Shown here one piece after another: positions 8,963 to 20,070 of a DNA stretch of 38,319 bases. The notes beneath the pieces were generated by a model that did not search any database, had not been told where the DNA came from, and worked only from the letters and a program-made list of their open reading frames with translations. The stretch is from Glaciecola sp. HTCC2999 (GTDB lineage: Bacteria > Pseudomonadota > Gammaproteobacteria > Enterobacterales > Alteromonadaceae), in the NCBI GenBank assembly GCA_949498985.1, contig CATECQ010000031.1, positions 1 through 38,319 on the forward strand. Direction: 5' to 3'. The translations under genes and the position numbers were made by a program. Positions within the stretch are counted from its first letter, which is position 1, and the number at the start of each line of letters is the position of its first letter.

Positions 8963-11317
8963 TTATTCAGCAAAATCCTGTGCTTTAATCCAATCATCAA
9001 ACGCGTTAACATCATGAGAAATTGCGGCATCTAACTCATCCACCCATTCATGCACATTTTTCCACCACGTGGGATGATCGCCTTGTTGAATTTGATTCGC
9101 CACTTTTTGAATGCGACTTAGACCTATTGAGCTAGCTGCACCTTTAATTTTATGAGCTTGTGAACACACATCATCTTTATCCTTGGCGGTTAAACTTAAA
9201 TGTAAAGTCTCCATATACTCAGGAATTTTTTCTTTAAACACACCTAAACTCGCAATCACCATTTCATGCCCAATAGTATCAACTAAGGTTTGAATAAATG
9301 CTAAGTCCATGGTTTTTGTTAATGGGTTCACAGATTCTGGCTCTGTTCGCTCCACCTCAATTACCGGTATATTTTGTTCGCCAAACAGTTCATTAAATAC
9401 GCTAATGACTCGAGATTTTTTAATCGGTTTAGCGATGATATCGTCCATCCCGTTTTGCAGGTACTCTTCACGCTTTTTAATGACATTTGCGGTGAGTGCA
9501 ACAATCGGTGTTTGCATCACTAAATCTTCTTGAATGACCGTGTCAGCCACATCAAACCCTGTCATATCAGGCAATTGAATATCCAATAAAATCAAATCAT
9601 AAGTGGTCGCTCTGATTTTTTCGATAGCTTCAGTACCGGTCATAGCCACATCGACATGCTGACCTAATTTCTCAAGCAGCGCTTTAGCGACCATCACGTT
9701 TAATTCAATATCTTCAACGAGAAGGATGTTTAATCCTGATACTTGTAGCTCTTCACGAACTCTCGGTTTTTCAGAAATCTCCAACGGTATATGAATTAAG
9801 AAACGGGTTCCTTTGCCTACTTCGGATTGGACTTCAATATGACCATTCATTCGATCGACCATTTCTTTACAAATAGCAAGACCTATACCGGTACCGGTAG
9901 CAGATTGATGGTCAGGATGATCGACTTGATAGTACATAGCAAATATCTTATCGATATCGTCTTGCGGGATCCCAACCCCGGTATCTTGAATATCAAAACA
10001 CACATCGGCAGTCTTATCATCAGCTTGCATAGAGGCAGAAACAGATAAGCTTACCTGTCCTTTCGGGGTAAATTTAACTGCATTAAACAGCATATTCCAT
10101 AAAATTTGACGCAAACGGGTACCATCCACCTGAACAAAATCAGGTAACGGCTTAACAATATTTGATACAAATTTTAAACCTTTATCAGCGGCTAACAACT
10201 CAATTACACTGCCAAGCTCACCGGTAAATGTTTCTAGTGATAATGTTTTATAAGACAACTCGATCTTATCGCGCTCAAGTTTATCTAAATCGATAATGTC
10301 ATTAAAAATATTACCCAGAGTAATAGCACTGGCATATACGGTACTGATCCAAGTAAATTGTTCTTCTGTTAATTCTGTATCTCTCAACATTCGTGAGAGC
10401 CCAACAATTCCATTGAGTGGCGTTCGAAGTTCGTGACTAATCGTAGCAATAAACTTTGTTTTATCTTTACTGGCCTTTTCAGCTGCTTTTTCAGCTTTCA
10501 TCCGTTCTGTCATATCTCGCCCAAAAGCAAGTAAACCTAAACGCTCACCTTCATGATCAAAGAAAGGCACTTTTCGCATTTCAAAGTAACGACGTTTGCC
10601 GTCAGGAAAGCGTAACCAAAGCTCCTCAGTCACACTGATATTTTTTTCTAATACTTCATTATCCGATCGAGCCACTTCATTTGCTAACTCTTCGTCATAC
10701 ACTTCATGGGGTGTTAAACCTAATAACTCATCTTGAGTTCGACCTGTGAGTTCTTCAGCAACTCGATTACAGCCTGCAAACTTTCCTTCCTCATTACGGA
10801 AATAAATTAAATCTGGGGATGCATCAATGATAGAGCGCAATAACGTAGATAATCGACGCGCTTGGATTTCTTGTTCAGATTTATCTCTGATTTCATTTTC
10901 GAGTTCTTTAAACACCTTCTCGCGTTCAAGCTGAGCATCTTTACGCTGCTCAATCTCAAAGTTTAATTGTTTAATGTTGCTTTGTAATTCACGATTAAGC
11001 AGTACATCTTCTTCACGTAAACTTTCTAACTCTTCGATGACTTCTTTTAAATGAACTCTGGATAATTCCAACTGTTTAACCAGCTCGCTAAAAAAGTAAA
11101 GGATCCAGGGTGCCGATAACATAGTCAGAATAATCGCACTGACAAAATCTTCTAAAGATGGCGCACTGCCAAAACTGACCCTAATAAAATATGAACCACC
11201 AATCGTAAAAAGCAGTGTCACAAAGACGAAAAATAGACTTAACTTAACTGTGCCATGATGTTCGACAAATCGCGAAAATCGGAAAGCCCAGGAGTTAGTA
11301 GTGTGTTCTGAGTGCAT
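8963..11317 (-). CDS. arcB: Aerobic respiration control hybrid sensor kinase ArcB
   Basis: Tripartite sensor kinase that responds to the quinone redox state and phosphorylates ArcA. The 784 residues align with E. coli ArcB with a constant offset of +3: two membrane helices (about 25-46 and 58-77), coiled-coil linker (about 80-155), PAS domain (about 158-270), HisKA with H295 in SHELRTP, HATPase (about 395-510), receiver with D579 in LLLDIQ, and HPt with H722 in AHKIKGA. Redox cysteine C183 is present (E. coli C180), but the position of E. coli C241 is Y244. The gene is monocistronic and convergent with idi. No arcA is in the window. Confidence 0.96.
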   Translation of the reverse strand: MHSEHTTNSWAFRFSRFVEHHGTVKLSLFFVFVTLLFTIGGSYFIRVSFGSAPSLEDFVSAIILTMLSAPWILYFFSELVKQLELSRVHLKEVIEELESLREEDVLLNRELQSNIKQLNFEIEQRKDAQLEREKVFKELENEIRDKSEQEIQARRLSTLLRSIIDASPDLIYFRNEEGKFAGCNRVAEELTGRTQDELLGLTPHEVYDEELANEVARSDNEVLEKNISVTEELWLRFPDGKRRYFEMRKVPFFDHEGERLGLLAFGRDMTERMKAEKAAEKASKDKTKFIATISHELRTPLNGIVGLSRMLRDTELTEEQFTWISTVYASAITLGNIFNDIIDLDKLERDKIELSYKTLSLETFTGELGSVIELLAADKGLKFVSNIVKPLPDFVQVDGTRLRQILWNMLFNAVKFTPKGQVSLSVSASMQADDKTADVCFDIQDTGVGIPQDDIDKIFAMYYQVDHPDHQSATGTGIGLAICKEMVDRMNGHIEVQSEVGKGTRFLIHIPLEISEKPRVREELQVSGLNILLVEDIELNVMVAKALLEKLGQHVDVAMTGTEAIEKIRATTYDLILLDIQLPDMTGFDVADTVIQEDLVMQTPIVALTANVIKKREEYLQNGMDDIIAKPIKKSRVISVFNELFGEQNIPVIEVERTEPESVNPLTKTMDLAFIQTLVDTIGHEMVIASLGVFKEKIPEYMETLHLSLTAKDKDDVCSQAHKIKGAASSIGLSRIQKVANQIQQGDHPTWWKNVHEWVDELDAAISHDVNAFDDWIKAQDFAE

Positions 11318-11865
11318 AAGTAGAAATAATCTTAAGTAACAAGTCTCTCTATCATAACAATGATTAAATATTGGCGCACAGGAAATTATACAAATGTACA
11401 GACTAAAAATAGAACAATTTAGAATACTTATTCATTATAAAAGAATTTAAATTCACATTGTAAACAAATTGTTATCCTGATTATGATGATATTTTTTCTA
11501 CAAATTTAAAATAAACCTTTTTAAAAACTGTTTACATATCGTCTTTAAAACAAGATAAACAATTGATAAATAAGCATTATTTTTTTGTTATGTACAATTT
11601 TCTTTCTAGGATAATCAAACTAAAATTTGACCTGCGACGGTACAAATAGTATTTTATGTCTTCTGCTTAAATACGTTGCATAAAAATTCTAATATCTGCT
11701 GGTTATTAAACACGACATTGATGTTATTTTTTGACACCATATAGCAATAATAAGGTGATGGTTATTACGGAATATAACCGTTGCTAAGCCTCTCAAAGTT
11801 AAGAGAGTACAGCGCAAGAATAAACGCTTCTAATGACAGTTAAGAAGCTTACATAGAAATAAACG

Positions 11866-11903
11866 CCAAGATGAGAGTTGTTTACAACATCATCTCGGTT
11901 TTT
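11866..11903 (+). terminator. Terminator-like hairpin in the gltB leader (possible attenuator)
   Basis: CCAAGATGA (11866-11874) pairs with TCATCTCGG (11890-11898) with one mismatch, enclosing an inner GTTG/CAAC pair around TTTA, and is followed directly by TTTTT (11899-11903). It lies 82 bases before the gltB ATG, in the direction of gltB transcription. It could end a short leader RNA, act as an attenuator, or simply terminate transcription coming from upstream. No upstream plus-strand gene exists closer than idi, over 2.9 kb away. Confidence 0.62.
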
Positions 11904-11919
11904 GTCGTTTAAATTTTTT

Positions 11920-11944
11920 ATTAGCTAATGCCTGCATTGCTAAT
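11920..11944 (+). other. Hairpin just upstream of gltB
   Basis: ATTAGC-T-AATG pairs with CATT-GCTAAT (10 bp with one bulged T) around CCTG, 41 bases before the gltB start. No T-run follows, so it is not a terminator. It may be an mRNA structural element or an operator. Confidence 0.4.
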
Positions 11945-11985
11945 GCGAGGCGTGAATAAATGCCAATAAAAATGGAGAGATTCAT

Positions 11986-14900
11986 ATGAGTTTATATCAC
12001 TCATCAGATTCCAAAGACAACTGTGGTTTTGGACTGATTGCACATACACTAGGCGAAGCAAGTCATAGACTCGTCACAACTGCTATTGAAGGGCTTGACC
12101 GCATGCAACATCGAGGTGGTATTGCTGCAGATGGTAAAACAGGTGATGGTTGTGGTCTGTTAATTGCTAAACCTGATTCATTTTTTCAAGAAATTGCAAC
12201 CGCAGCTGGATGGCGTTTAAAACCTAATTATGCTGTGGGTATGGTATTTTTATCCCAAGACCCAGTCTTAGCCCAACAATCAAGATCTGTCCTGAGTGAA
12301 GAACTTGAAAAAGAAACATTAAATGTTGTTGGTTGGCGTGAAGTGCCCGTCGATAAAAGTGTGTTGGGTGAATTAGCTCTTACGGGCGTGCCACAAATTG
12401 AGCAAGTGTTTGTCAATCCGCCGAATGGCTGGTCTCAGGCAGACATTGAACGTCGCCTTTATATGGTGCGTCGTCGCGCAGAGAAACGTTTGCTGGCTGA
12501 CCCTGATTTTTATGTCGCCTGTTTATCTGGTTTAGTGACAATTTATAAAGGCCTCATTATGCCTAAAGATCTGCAAGCGTTTTACGCCGATCTAGCTGAT
12601 GAACGTCTTGAATCAAGCATTTGTGTATTCCACCAGCGTTTCTCTACTAATACATTGCCACGTTGGCCTTTAGCACAGCCTTTCCGTTATCTTGCACACA
12701 ATGGTGAAATTAATACTATAAAAGGTAACCGCGATTGGGCGATGGCAAGAATGAGCAAATTTGCGACCCCGTTGATCCCAGATCTCAAAGACGCAGCACC
12801 TTTTGTTAATACACACGGTTCTGATTCATCATCATTAGACAATATGCTCGAATTATTCTTAGCTGGTGGGATGGATTTATTCCGTGCAATGCGTTTACTT
12901 GTACCACCTGCATATCAAAATAATGCGACGATGGACGATGAATTGCGAGCTTTCTATGAATTTAATTCTATGCATATGGAACCATGGGATGGTCCTGCAG
13001 GGATTGTTTTAACCAATGGTCGTCATGTTGCCTGTAATTTAGATAGAAATGGTTTAAGACCTGCCCGTTATGTAATTACTAATGATGGTTTAATTACATT
13101 AGCATCTGAAATTGGCATTTGGGATTATGAACAAAGCGATGTCGTGGAAAAAGGGCGTGTTGGCCCCGGTGAGATGCTTGCCGTCGATACCCAAGAAGGT
13201 AAAATATGGCGCTCCACTGAAATTGACGATGTCTTAAAAACACAACACCCTTATCAAGAATGGTTAAGTGAACATATTCGTCATTTGAAACCCATTGAAG
13301 AATGTGATGCTGAATTAATTGGTAAACGCGCTATTAATGATGACGAACTTGCGGTTTTCCATAAATTATTTAATTACTCATACGAAGAAATCCAACAAGT
13401 TGTTAAAGTGCTTGCTAAAGATGGACAAGAAGCAGTTGGCTCTATGGGTGACGATACACCGATGGCTGTCATGTCATCGCGCGTTCGCACCATGTATGAT
13501 TATTTTCGTCAGCAATTTGCTCAAGTCACGAATCCTCCCATTGACCCATTACGTGAAAATCACGTCATGTCATTGGCGACTTGTATTGGTCGTGAACAAA
13601 ACGTATTTAACGAAACCGGTGGCTATGCTGACCGAGTTGTTTTCCAATCACCTATACTCATGTACACGGATTTAAAACAACTGCGTGAACTTGATCAAGA
13701 ACAGTATTATTCTGAGAAAGTGTCATTAAATTATCACGCTGAAGAAGGCTTAAAAGCAGCGATTGAACGCGTGTGTGATGAAGTCGTTTGTTTAGTTCGT
13801 GAGAAACGAGCGGCATTTGTAATTTTATCTGACCGTAACATTGAGCCTGCATTAATTCCTATCCCTGCAGCAATGGCGGTAGGTGCCGTTCAAAAGCGCT
13901 TGGTTGAAGAACAACTTCGTTGTGATGCGAATATTGTAGTAGAAACGGCTTCTGCACGTGACCCTCATCACTTTGCAGTGCTGATCGGTTTAGGTGCGAC
14001 TGCTATTTATCCATTCCTTGCTTATGAAACGATTGAGCAGTTAGTTGCAAACAAAGAGCTCGATATTGATGCGATGCAAGCGATGTTGAATTACCGTAAA
14101 GGGATCAATAAAGGCTTATTCAAAATCATGTCGAAGATGGGTATCAGTACCGTTGCTTCTTATCGCTCGTCTAAGTTATTTGAAGGTATTGGCATTAATC
14201 AAGAAGTCATGGACTTGTGTTTTGTTGGTGTCACTAGCCGCTTACAAGGTGCAGGCTTTGATGAGTTCCAACAAGACGTTCTCAACAACCAGCGTATCGC
14301 CTGGCTGAAACGCAAACCAGTGAGTCATGGCGGTTTATTAAAGTACGTTCATGATGGTGAATATCATGCTTATAACCCTGACGTAGTACGGAATCTCCAA
14401 AAAGCCGTAACCAGCGGTAGTTATGAGGATTATAAATCGTTTTCTGCATTAGTGAACGATAGAGCACCTGCACATTTACGCGACTTATTAGGGTTGAAGT
14501 ATGCGGATGAAAGTATTGATATCAACGAAGTCGAACCCGCAGAAAATTTGTATTGGCGTTTTGACACAGCAGCAATGTCTATAGGTGCCTTATCTCCTGA
14601 AGCCCATGAAGCTTTAGCTATTGCGATGAACCGTTTAGGTGGACAATCTAACTCCGGTGAAGGGGGTGAAGATCCTGCTCGCTTTGGCACGAACAAAAAT
14701 TCAAAAATCAAACAAGTCGCCTCAGGTCGTTTTGGTGTTACCCCGCATTACTTAATGAATGCGACTGTGATCCAAATTAAAGTAGCTCAAGGAGCAAAAC
14801 CCGGTGAAGGGGGTCAGCTGCCTGGTGATAAAGTGAATCAGTACATAGCCGAACTGCGTTTCTCAGTACCGGGAGTGACCTTAATTTCACCACCACCACA

Positions 14901-16452
14901 TCACGATATTTACTCAATTGAAGATTTAGCACAACTTATTTTCGATTTAAAACAAGTGAATCCCAAAGCTTTGATTTCAGTGAAGCTCGTATCTGAACCA
15001 GGTGTTGGAACGATAGCTTGTGGTGTAGCTAAAGCGTATGCTGATTTAATTACTATTTCAGGTTATGACGGTGGTACCGCAGCGAGCCCATTAACATCGG
15101 TTAAATATGCAGGAAGTCCATTTGAATTGGGTCTTGCAGAGGCGCAACAAGCCCTGATTGAGAATGGCTTACGTCACAAAGTAAGAGTTCAGACAGATGG
15201 TGGTCTAAAAACAGGTCTCGATGTAGTTAAAGCAGCTATACTCGGTGCTGAAAGCTTTGGTTTTGGCACTGGCCCAATGGTAGCCCTAGGCTGTAAATTC
15301 TTGCGTATTTGTCACCTAAACAACTGTGCAACAGGTGTTGCGACTCAAGACGAGAAACTGCGTGAAAATTATTTCATCGGTTTACCTGACATGGTTGAGA
15401 ACTACTTTAAGTTTATCGCACAAGAAATTCGCGAGCTGATGGCCCTAATGGGTGTTCGCAAGTTTGAAGATCTAGTCGGTCGTACGGAGTTATTAAACCG
15501 ACTTGAAGGTCATACCGCGAAACAAGCTCGATTAGATTTATCGCCATTACTGCATAAACCTGCTGCAGCTGAACATACAAAATTATTCTGTTCAGAAACA
15601 GCCAATAATCCAATGGATAATGGAGACTTAAACAAACAAATGGCGGCCGATGCAGCCGATGCTATCGCCAACTCTAAACCAATCAAACTAAGCTACCCAG
15701 TGAAAAACACTGACCGCTCGGTTGGCGCAACAGTATCGGGGATGATTGCCCAAGCACACGGCAACCTTGGCGGAGAAGATTTCCCTATCTCAGTAGCTTT
15801 AAAAGGCACTGTAGGACAAAGCTTCGGTGTCTGGAATGCAGGTGGATTGCACATGACACTGGAAGGCGATGCCAATGATTATGTTGGTAAAGGCATGACA
15901 GGCGGTGAACTAGTCATTTATCCGGAACATAATGTCACCTTTAAGCCGCATGAATCAGCGATTATGGGTAATACATGTCTATACGGCGCTACAGGCGGTA
16001 AATTGCTTGCAGCAGGTCGAGCCGGTGAACGGTTTGCAGTGCGTAATTCGGGTGCGATTGCAGTTATAGAAGGCTGCGGTGATAATGGATGTGAATACAT
16101 GACCGGCGGTATCGTAGCGATACTTGGCAGTGTAGGAGTTAACTTTGGTGCAGGCATGACAGGCGGTTTCGCTTATATCTTAGATGAGTATAATGATCTT
16201 GAACACCGAATTAATGCTGAGTTAGTGGATGTATTGAACATCGAAGATAAAGGTATTTTATCTGAGCATTTACGTGGTTTAATTAACGAGCACTATGAAA
16301 AAACGGGTTCTGAACATTCATTGAATATCCTTTCTAACTTCAGTGATATGCTAGGCTCGTTCCGCTTGATTAAACCCAAAACTAGCGATGTGAAGAATTT
16401 GTTGGGGCACATTAGCCGCTCCAGTGCAGAACTTCGTGTTCAAGCACAATAA
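11986..16452 (+). CDS. gltB: Glutamate synthase (NADPH) large subunit
   Basis: Alpha subunit of GOGAT, which makes two glutamates from glutamine and 2-oxoglutarate. The 1488 residues are close to E. coli GltB throughout. A short propeptide precedes the catalytic amidotransferase cysteine C13 (DNCGFGLIAH). The class II amidotransferase domain runs to about residue 410, followed by the central domain, the FMN-binding synthase domain (SGEGGEDPARFGTNK) and the C-terminal beta-helix with repeated G-x-x-G motifs. The 3Fe-4S cysteines are C1103, C1109 and C1114 (CKFLRIC-HLNNC). The start has GGAGAG at a good distance. gltD follows after 13 bases, so the two subunits are co-transcribed. Confidence 0.98.
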   Translation: MSLYHSSDSKDNCGFGLIAHTLGEASHRLVTTAIEGLDRMQHRGGIAADGKTGDGCGLLIAKPDSFFQEIATAAGWRLKPNYAVGMVFLSQDPVLAQQSRSVLSEELEKETLNVVGWREVPVDKSVLGELALTGVPQIEQVFVNPPNGWSQADIERRLYMVRRRAEKRLLADPDFYVACLSGLVTIYKGLIMPKDLQAFYADLADERLESSICVFHQRFSTNTLPRWPLAQPFRYLAHNGEINTIKGNRDWAMARMSKFATPLIPDLKDAAPFVNTHGSDSSSLDNMLELFLAGGMDLFRAMRLLVPPAYQNNATMDDELRAFYEFNSMHMEPWDGPAGIVLTNGRHVACNLDRNGLRPARYVITNDGLITLASEIGIWDYEQSDVVEKGRVGPGEMLAVDTQEGKIWRSTEIDDVLKTQHPYQEWLSEHIRHLKPIEECDAELIGKRAINDDELAVFHKLFNYSYEEIQQVVKVLAKDGQEAVGSMGDDTPMAVMSSRVRTMYDYFRQQFAQVTNPPIDPLRENHVMSLATCIGREQNVFNETGGYADRVVFQSPILMYTDLKQLRELDQEQYYSEKVSLNYHAEEGLKAAIERVCDEVVCLVREKRAAFVILSDRNIEPALIPIPAAMAVGAVQKRLVEEQLRCDANIVVETASARDPHHFAVLIGLGATAIYPFLAYETIEQLVANKELDIDAMQAMLNYRKGINKGLFKIMSKMGISTVASYRSSKLFEGIGINQEVMDLCFVGVTSRLQGAGFDEFQQDVLNNQRIAWLKRKPVSHGGLLKYVHDGEYHAYNPDVVRNLQKAVTSGSYEDYKSFSALVNDRAPAHLRDLLGLKYADESIDINEVEPAENLYWRFDTAAMSIGALSPEAHEALAIAMNRLGGQSNSGEGGEDPARFGTNKNSKIKQVASGRFGVTPHYLMNATVIQIKVAQGAKPGEGGQLPGDKVNQYIAELRFSVPGVTLISPPPHHDIYSIEDLAQLIFDLKQVNPKALISVKLVSEPGVGTIACGVAKAYADLITISGYDGGTAASPLTSVKYAGSPFELGLAEAQQALIENGLRHKVRVQTDGGLKTGLDVVKAAILGAESFGFGTGPMVALGCKFLRICHLNNCATGVATQDEKLRENYFIGLPDMVENYFKFIAQEIRELMALMGVRKFEDLVGRTELLNRLEGHTAKQARLDLSPLLHKPAAAEHTKLFCSETANNPMDNGDLNKQMAADAADAIANSKPIKLSYPVKNTDRSVGATVSGMIAQAHGNLGGEDFPISVALKGTVGQSFGVWNAGGLHMTLEGDANDYVGKGMTGGELVIYPEHNVTFKPHESAIMGNTCLYGATGGKLLAAGRAGERFAVRNSGAIAVIEGCGDNGCEYMTGGIVAILGSVGVNFGAGMTGGFAYILDEYNDLEHRINAELVDVLNIEDKGILSEHLRGLINEHYEKTGSEHSLNILSNFSDMLGSFRLIKPKTSDVKNLLGHISRSSAELRVQAQ

Positions 16453-16462
16453 GTAGGAGTGA

Positions 16463-17881
<1,419 letters not shown>

Positions 17882-17907
17882 GCGTTCATAGACCTAAGTT
17901 CGTTGAT

Positions 17908-17935
17908 AAAAGCGTCGCTCGTCGGCGCTTTTTTT
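17908..17935 (+). terminator. Intrinsic terminator of gltBD
   Basis: AAAAGCG (17908-17914) pairs with CGCTTTT (17926-17932) around a short GC-rich loop. The T-run continues to 17935 (seven T in total). Confidence 0.88.
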
Positions 17936-17979
17936 GTGGTAATATCTCATTTTCGTTAACTTTATAATAATCAATTAAC

Positions 17980-18684
17980 ATGAGCCAATCACAGACCATT
18001 TTAATCTTAGGTGCAATGGATGAAGAAATTGCATTACTCACTCAATCACTCACCTCAGCTGTAGAAGAAACTATCCAACACTTAACCTGTCACCGAGGTG
18101 AATATGCAGGGCAACAGCTTATCATCGCTCGTTGTGGAATAGGGAAAGTTGCAGCGGCACTAGCAGCAGGCGTATTGGTCAATGCCTATCAACCTGATAT
18201 TGTTATCAATACCGGCTCATCGGGTGGATACGATCCGAGATTACAGGTCGGTGATATTGTCATTGCGAATGAACTAGTGCAATTTGATGTTGATTTAACA
18301 AACTTTGGTTATGCACATGGTCAGCCTGCTGGAATGCCAGTTAGATTCACCTGTGATCCAGATTTAGTTGGCCGGGCTGAACAAAGTGCTGCACTCTTAA
18401 ATGACATTAAAGCTTACTCGGGACTGATTGGGACAAGTGATAAATTTATTTGCGAAGCTGCTGACACCCAGCGTATTAGTGCACTATTTCCGGATATTAC
18501 TGCAGTTGAAATGGAAGGTGCCGCCATCGCACAAGCATGCCATATGCTTAACACTCGCTGTTTAGTGATTCGGTGTATTTCAGATTTGGCAAATGAAGAA
18601 TCAACCCATACCTTTGAAGAATACTTAGACAAAGCAGCTAAACATTCAGCTGCGCTTGTCATGTCGCTAGTCAAGTCATTCTAG
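17980..18684 (+). CDS. mtnN: 5'-methylthioadenosine/S-adenosylhomocysteine nucleosidase
   Basis: Hydrolyses MTA and SAH (and 5'-deoxyadenosine) in methionine salvage and the activated-methyl cycle, releasing adenine. The 234 residues match E. coli MtnN: GAMDEEIALL (catalytic base E16, E. coli E12), CGIGKVAAAL, INTGSSGG, FGYAHGQ, VEMEGAA and CISDLAN (catalytic Asp, E. coli D197). The ATG has no ribosome binding site. A TATAAT box (17963-17968) lies only 11 bases upstream, so the message may have a very short leader. btuF follows, as in the E. coli mtn-btuF-yadS group. Confidence 0.95.
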   Translation: MSQSQTILILGAMDEEIALLTQSLTSAVEETIQHLTCHRGEYAGQQLIIARCGIGKVAAALAAGVLVNAYQPDIVINTGSSGGYDPRLQVGDIVIANELVQFDVDLTNFGYAHGQPAGMPVRFTCDPDLVGRAEQSAALLNDIKAYSGLIGTSDKFICEAADTQRISALFPDITAVEMEGAAIAQACHMLNTRCLVIRCISDLANEESTHTFEEYLDKAAKHSAALVMSLVKSF

Positions 18685-18745
18685 GGAATAAGAGTGTTAT
18701 CGACATCATGGTCACGACCGCAACGATTAATCAAATAGGGGTAAT

Positions 18746-19585
18746 ATGAAGTATGAGTTCAGTGTGTTAAAAAGATTACTATTACTGCTTTGTTGCTATA
18801 TGCCATTTGCAATATTTGCGCAAAATACATTACATGGCAGCGAGCACGAAAAACGTATCATTACGCTTGCTCCACATTTAACCGAACTAGTATTTTTGCT
18901 GAAACAAGACAGCCACTTAGTGGCAGTAAGTGATTATTCTGATTATCCTGCTTCGGCTCGCTTGCTTCCTTCAGTCGCCAGTCATACTGGGCTTGATTTT
19001 AAAGCGATTATCAAAGCTCGTCCTACGCATGTTTTAGCTTGGGAAGGTGGGAATAAACCTCAAGATATTGCTAAATTAATATCACTTGGCTTTAATGTAT
19101 TATCACAACGAACATCTACACTTACTGATATTAGCCAGAACATCATTGAACTGGGCACGTTTCTGCACTCACCCATGGCAACTATCGTTAGTAATCAATT
19201 TGATAGAATGCTGACACAAATACAAAACACCTACGGCACTCGAGAACATCAAACCGTATTTTATTACTCTTGGACAATGCCATTAATGTCGATAGGTGCA
19301 AGTGCTTGGGGCAATGAAATATTAAAGATTTGTCGACTCACACATATTTTTGAGCAGGTACCGGTAGAATACCCACAAGTATCGTTGGCAGAAGTGTTGC
19401 GCATTCAACCAGACTATATAATCAACGTGTCAAAAGAGCCTTTAAATAGCGTAGAAGCGTTTTGGTTCCCGCACAAAAAGGTGCTTGATGTCCCATTAAT
19501 TCAACTTAACCCTGATTTAATCCATCGTTATACGCCACGAATATTGCCAGAAATCGGGCGTTTATGTTCAGTCACAGAACCATGA
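18746..19585 (+). CDS. btuF: Periplasmic cobalamin-binding protein BtuF
   Basis: Substrate-binding protein of the vitamin B12 ABC importer (partner of BtuCD). The 279-residue precursor has a signal peptide (hydrophobic about 9-22, ending IFAQ) and no lipobox, so it is soluble. Family features are the N-terminal RIITLAPHLTELVF, WEGGN at the cobalamin pocket (E. coli AWRGGN), YPQVSLAEVL (E. coli WPQVSREQVL), and TPRILPEI near the end. AGGGG lies just before the ATG. btuC and btuD are not in the window. No cobalamin riboswitch was recognised upstream. Confidence 0.88.
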   Translation: MKYEFSVLKRLLLLLCCYMPFAIFAQNTLHGSEHEKRIITLAPHLTELVFLLKQDSHLVAVSDYSDYPASARLLPSVASHTGLDFKAIIKARPTHVLAWEGGNKPQDIAKLISLGFNVLSQRTSTLTDISQNIIELGTFLHSPMATIVSNQFDRMLTQIQNTYGTREHQTVFYYSWTMPLMSIGASAWGNEILKICRLTHIFEQVPVEYPQVSLAEVLRIQPDYIINVSKEPLNSVEAFWFPHKKVLDVPLIQLNPDLIHRYTPRILPEIGRLCSVTEP

Positions 19586-19665
19586 CTTATGACCGATTAA
19601 ATGCTATATTATTCAATCATTTAATTTAGCTTATCACTCCATAAGCATATTGACGGAAAATTTTC

Positions 19666-20070
19666 ATGGAACTGAGTATCACCACTCCTGCAATGCTGTT
19701 TCCTGCCATCAGCCTGTTACTTTTAGCGTTTACACAACGTTTTTTAGCTTTATCGAGTTTAACACGTCAATTTTCTGAAAATTACGAGCATGAAGCGGTC
19801 ATGTTACAAATCCAAAATTTCCGTAAACGGATCCGTTTGATCCGATGGATGCAAGAAGCCGGCGTATTAAGTTTTTTCTTTTGTGTTTTGACGATGTTAT
19901 TTATTTATATGGATTATGCCGTCGTTGCTCAATGGGTATTTGGTCTGAGCTTATTGTTGTTATTATTTTCATTGGTACTCTCAGTGCGAGAAATTCACAT
20001 TTCGATGGAGGCGCTGAATGTGCACTTAAACCAAGTATTAACTGAGCGTCAAAACCCAAAAGCCCCTTAA
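19666..20070 (+). CDS. DUF2721 family membrane protein
   Basis: Small membrane protein of unknown function. The 134 residues show an N-terminal helix (about 8-29), a basic segment ([10 protein letters not shown]) and two further helices (about 64-84 and 88-108), then a short polar tail. This is the usual architecture of DUF2721. It is the last gene of the mtnN-btuF run. Its stop codon overlaps the glpK stop on the other strand within one TTAA (20067-20070). Function cannot be inferred. Confidence 0.8.
   Translation: MELSITTPAMLFPAISLLLLAFTQRFLALSSLTRQFSENYEHEAVMLQIQNFRKRIRLIRWMQEAGVLSFFFCVLTMLFIYMDYAVVAQWVFGLSLLLLLFSLVLSVREIHISMEALNVHLNQVLTERQNPKAP

Larger units (their letters stand above)
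11318..11985. other. 668-bp non-coding region between arcB and gltB
   Basis: Strongly AT-rich divergent intergenic region. It must hold the arcB promoter (minus strand) and the gltB promoter and leader (plus strand). No reading frame of convincing length is present. Visible structure is concentrated at the gltB end: a terminator-like hairpin (11866-11903) and a second hairpin (11920-11944). No clear sigma-54 (GG-N10-GC) element was found in the part read. I could not place the gltB transcription start. Confidence 0.8.

Noticed and set aside
11758-11857. Two very short frames in the gltB leader (9 and 7 codons) as possible leader peptides
   Set aside because: They contain no run of Glu or Gln codons and their ribosome binding sites are poor. 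Kept only as a remark in the leader finding.
18685-18745. Cobalamin riboswitch before btuF
   Set aside because: The gap is only 61 bases, far too short for the B12 riboswitch, and no B12-box-like sequence is visible.
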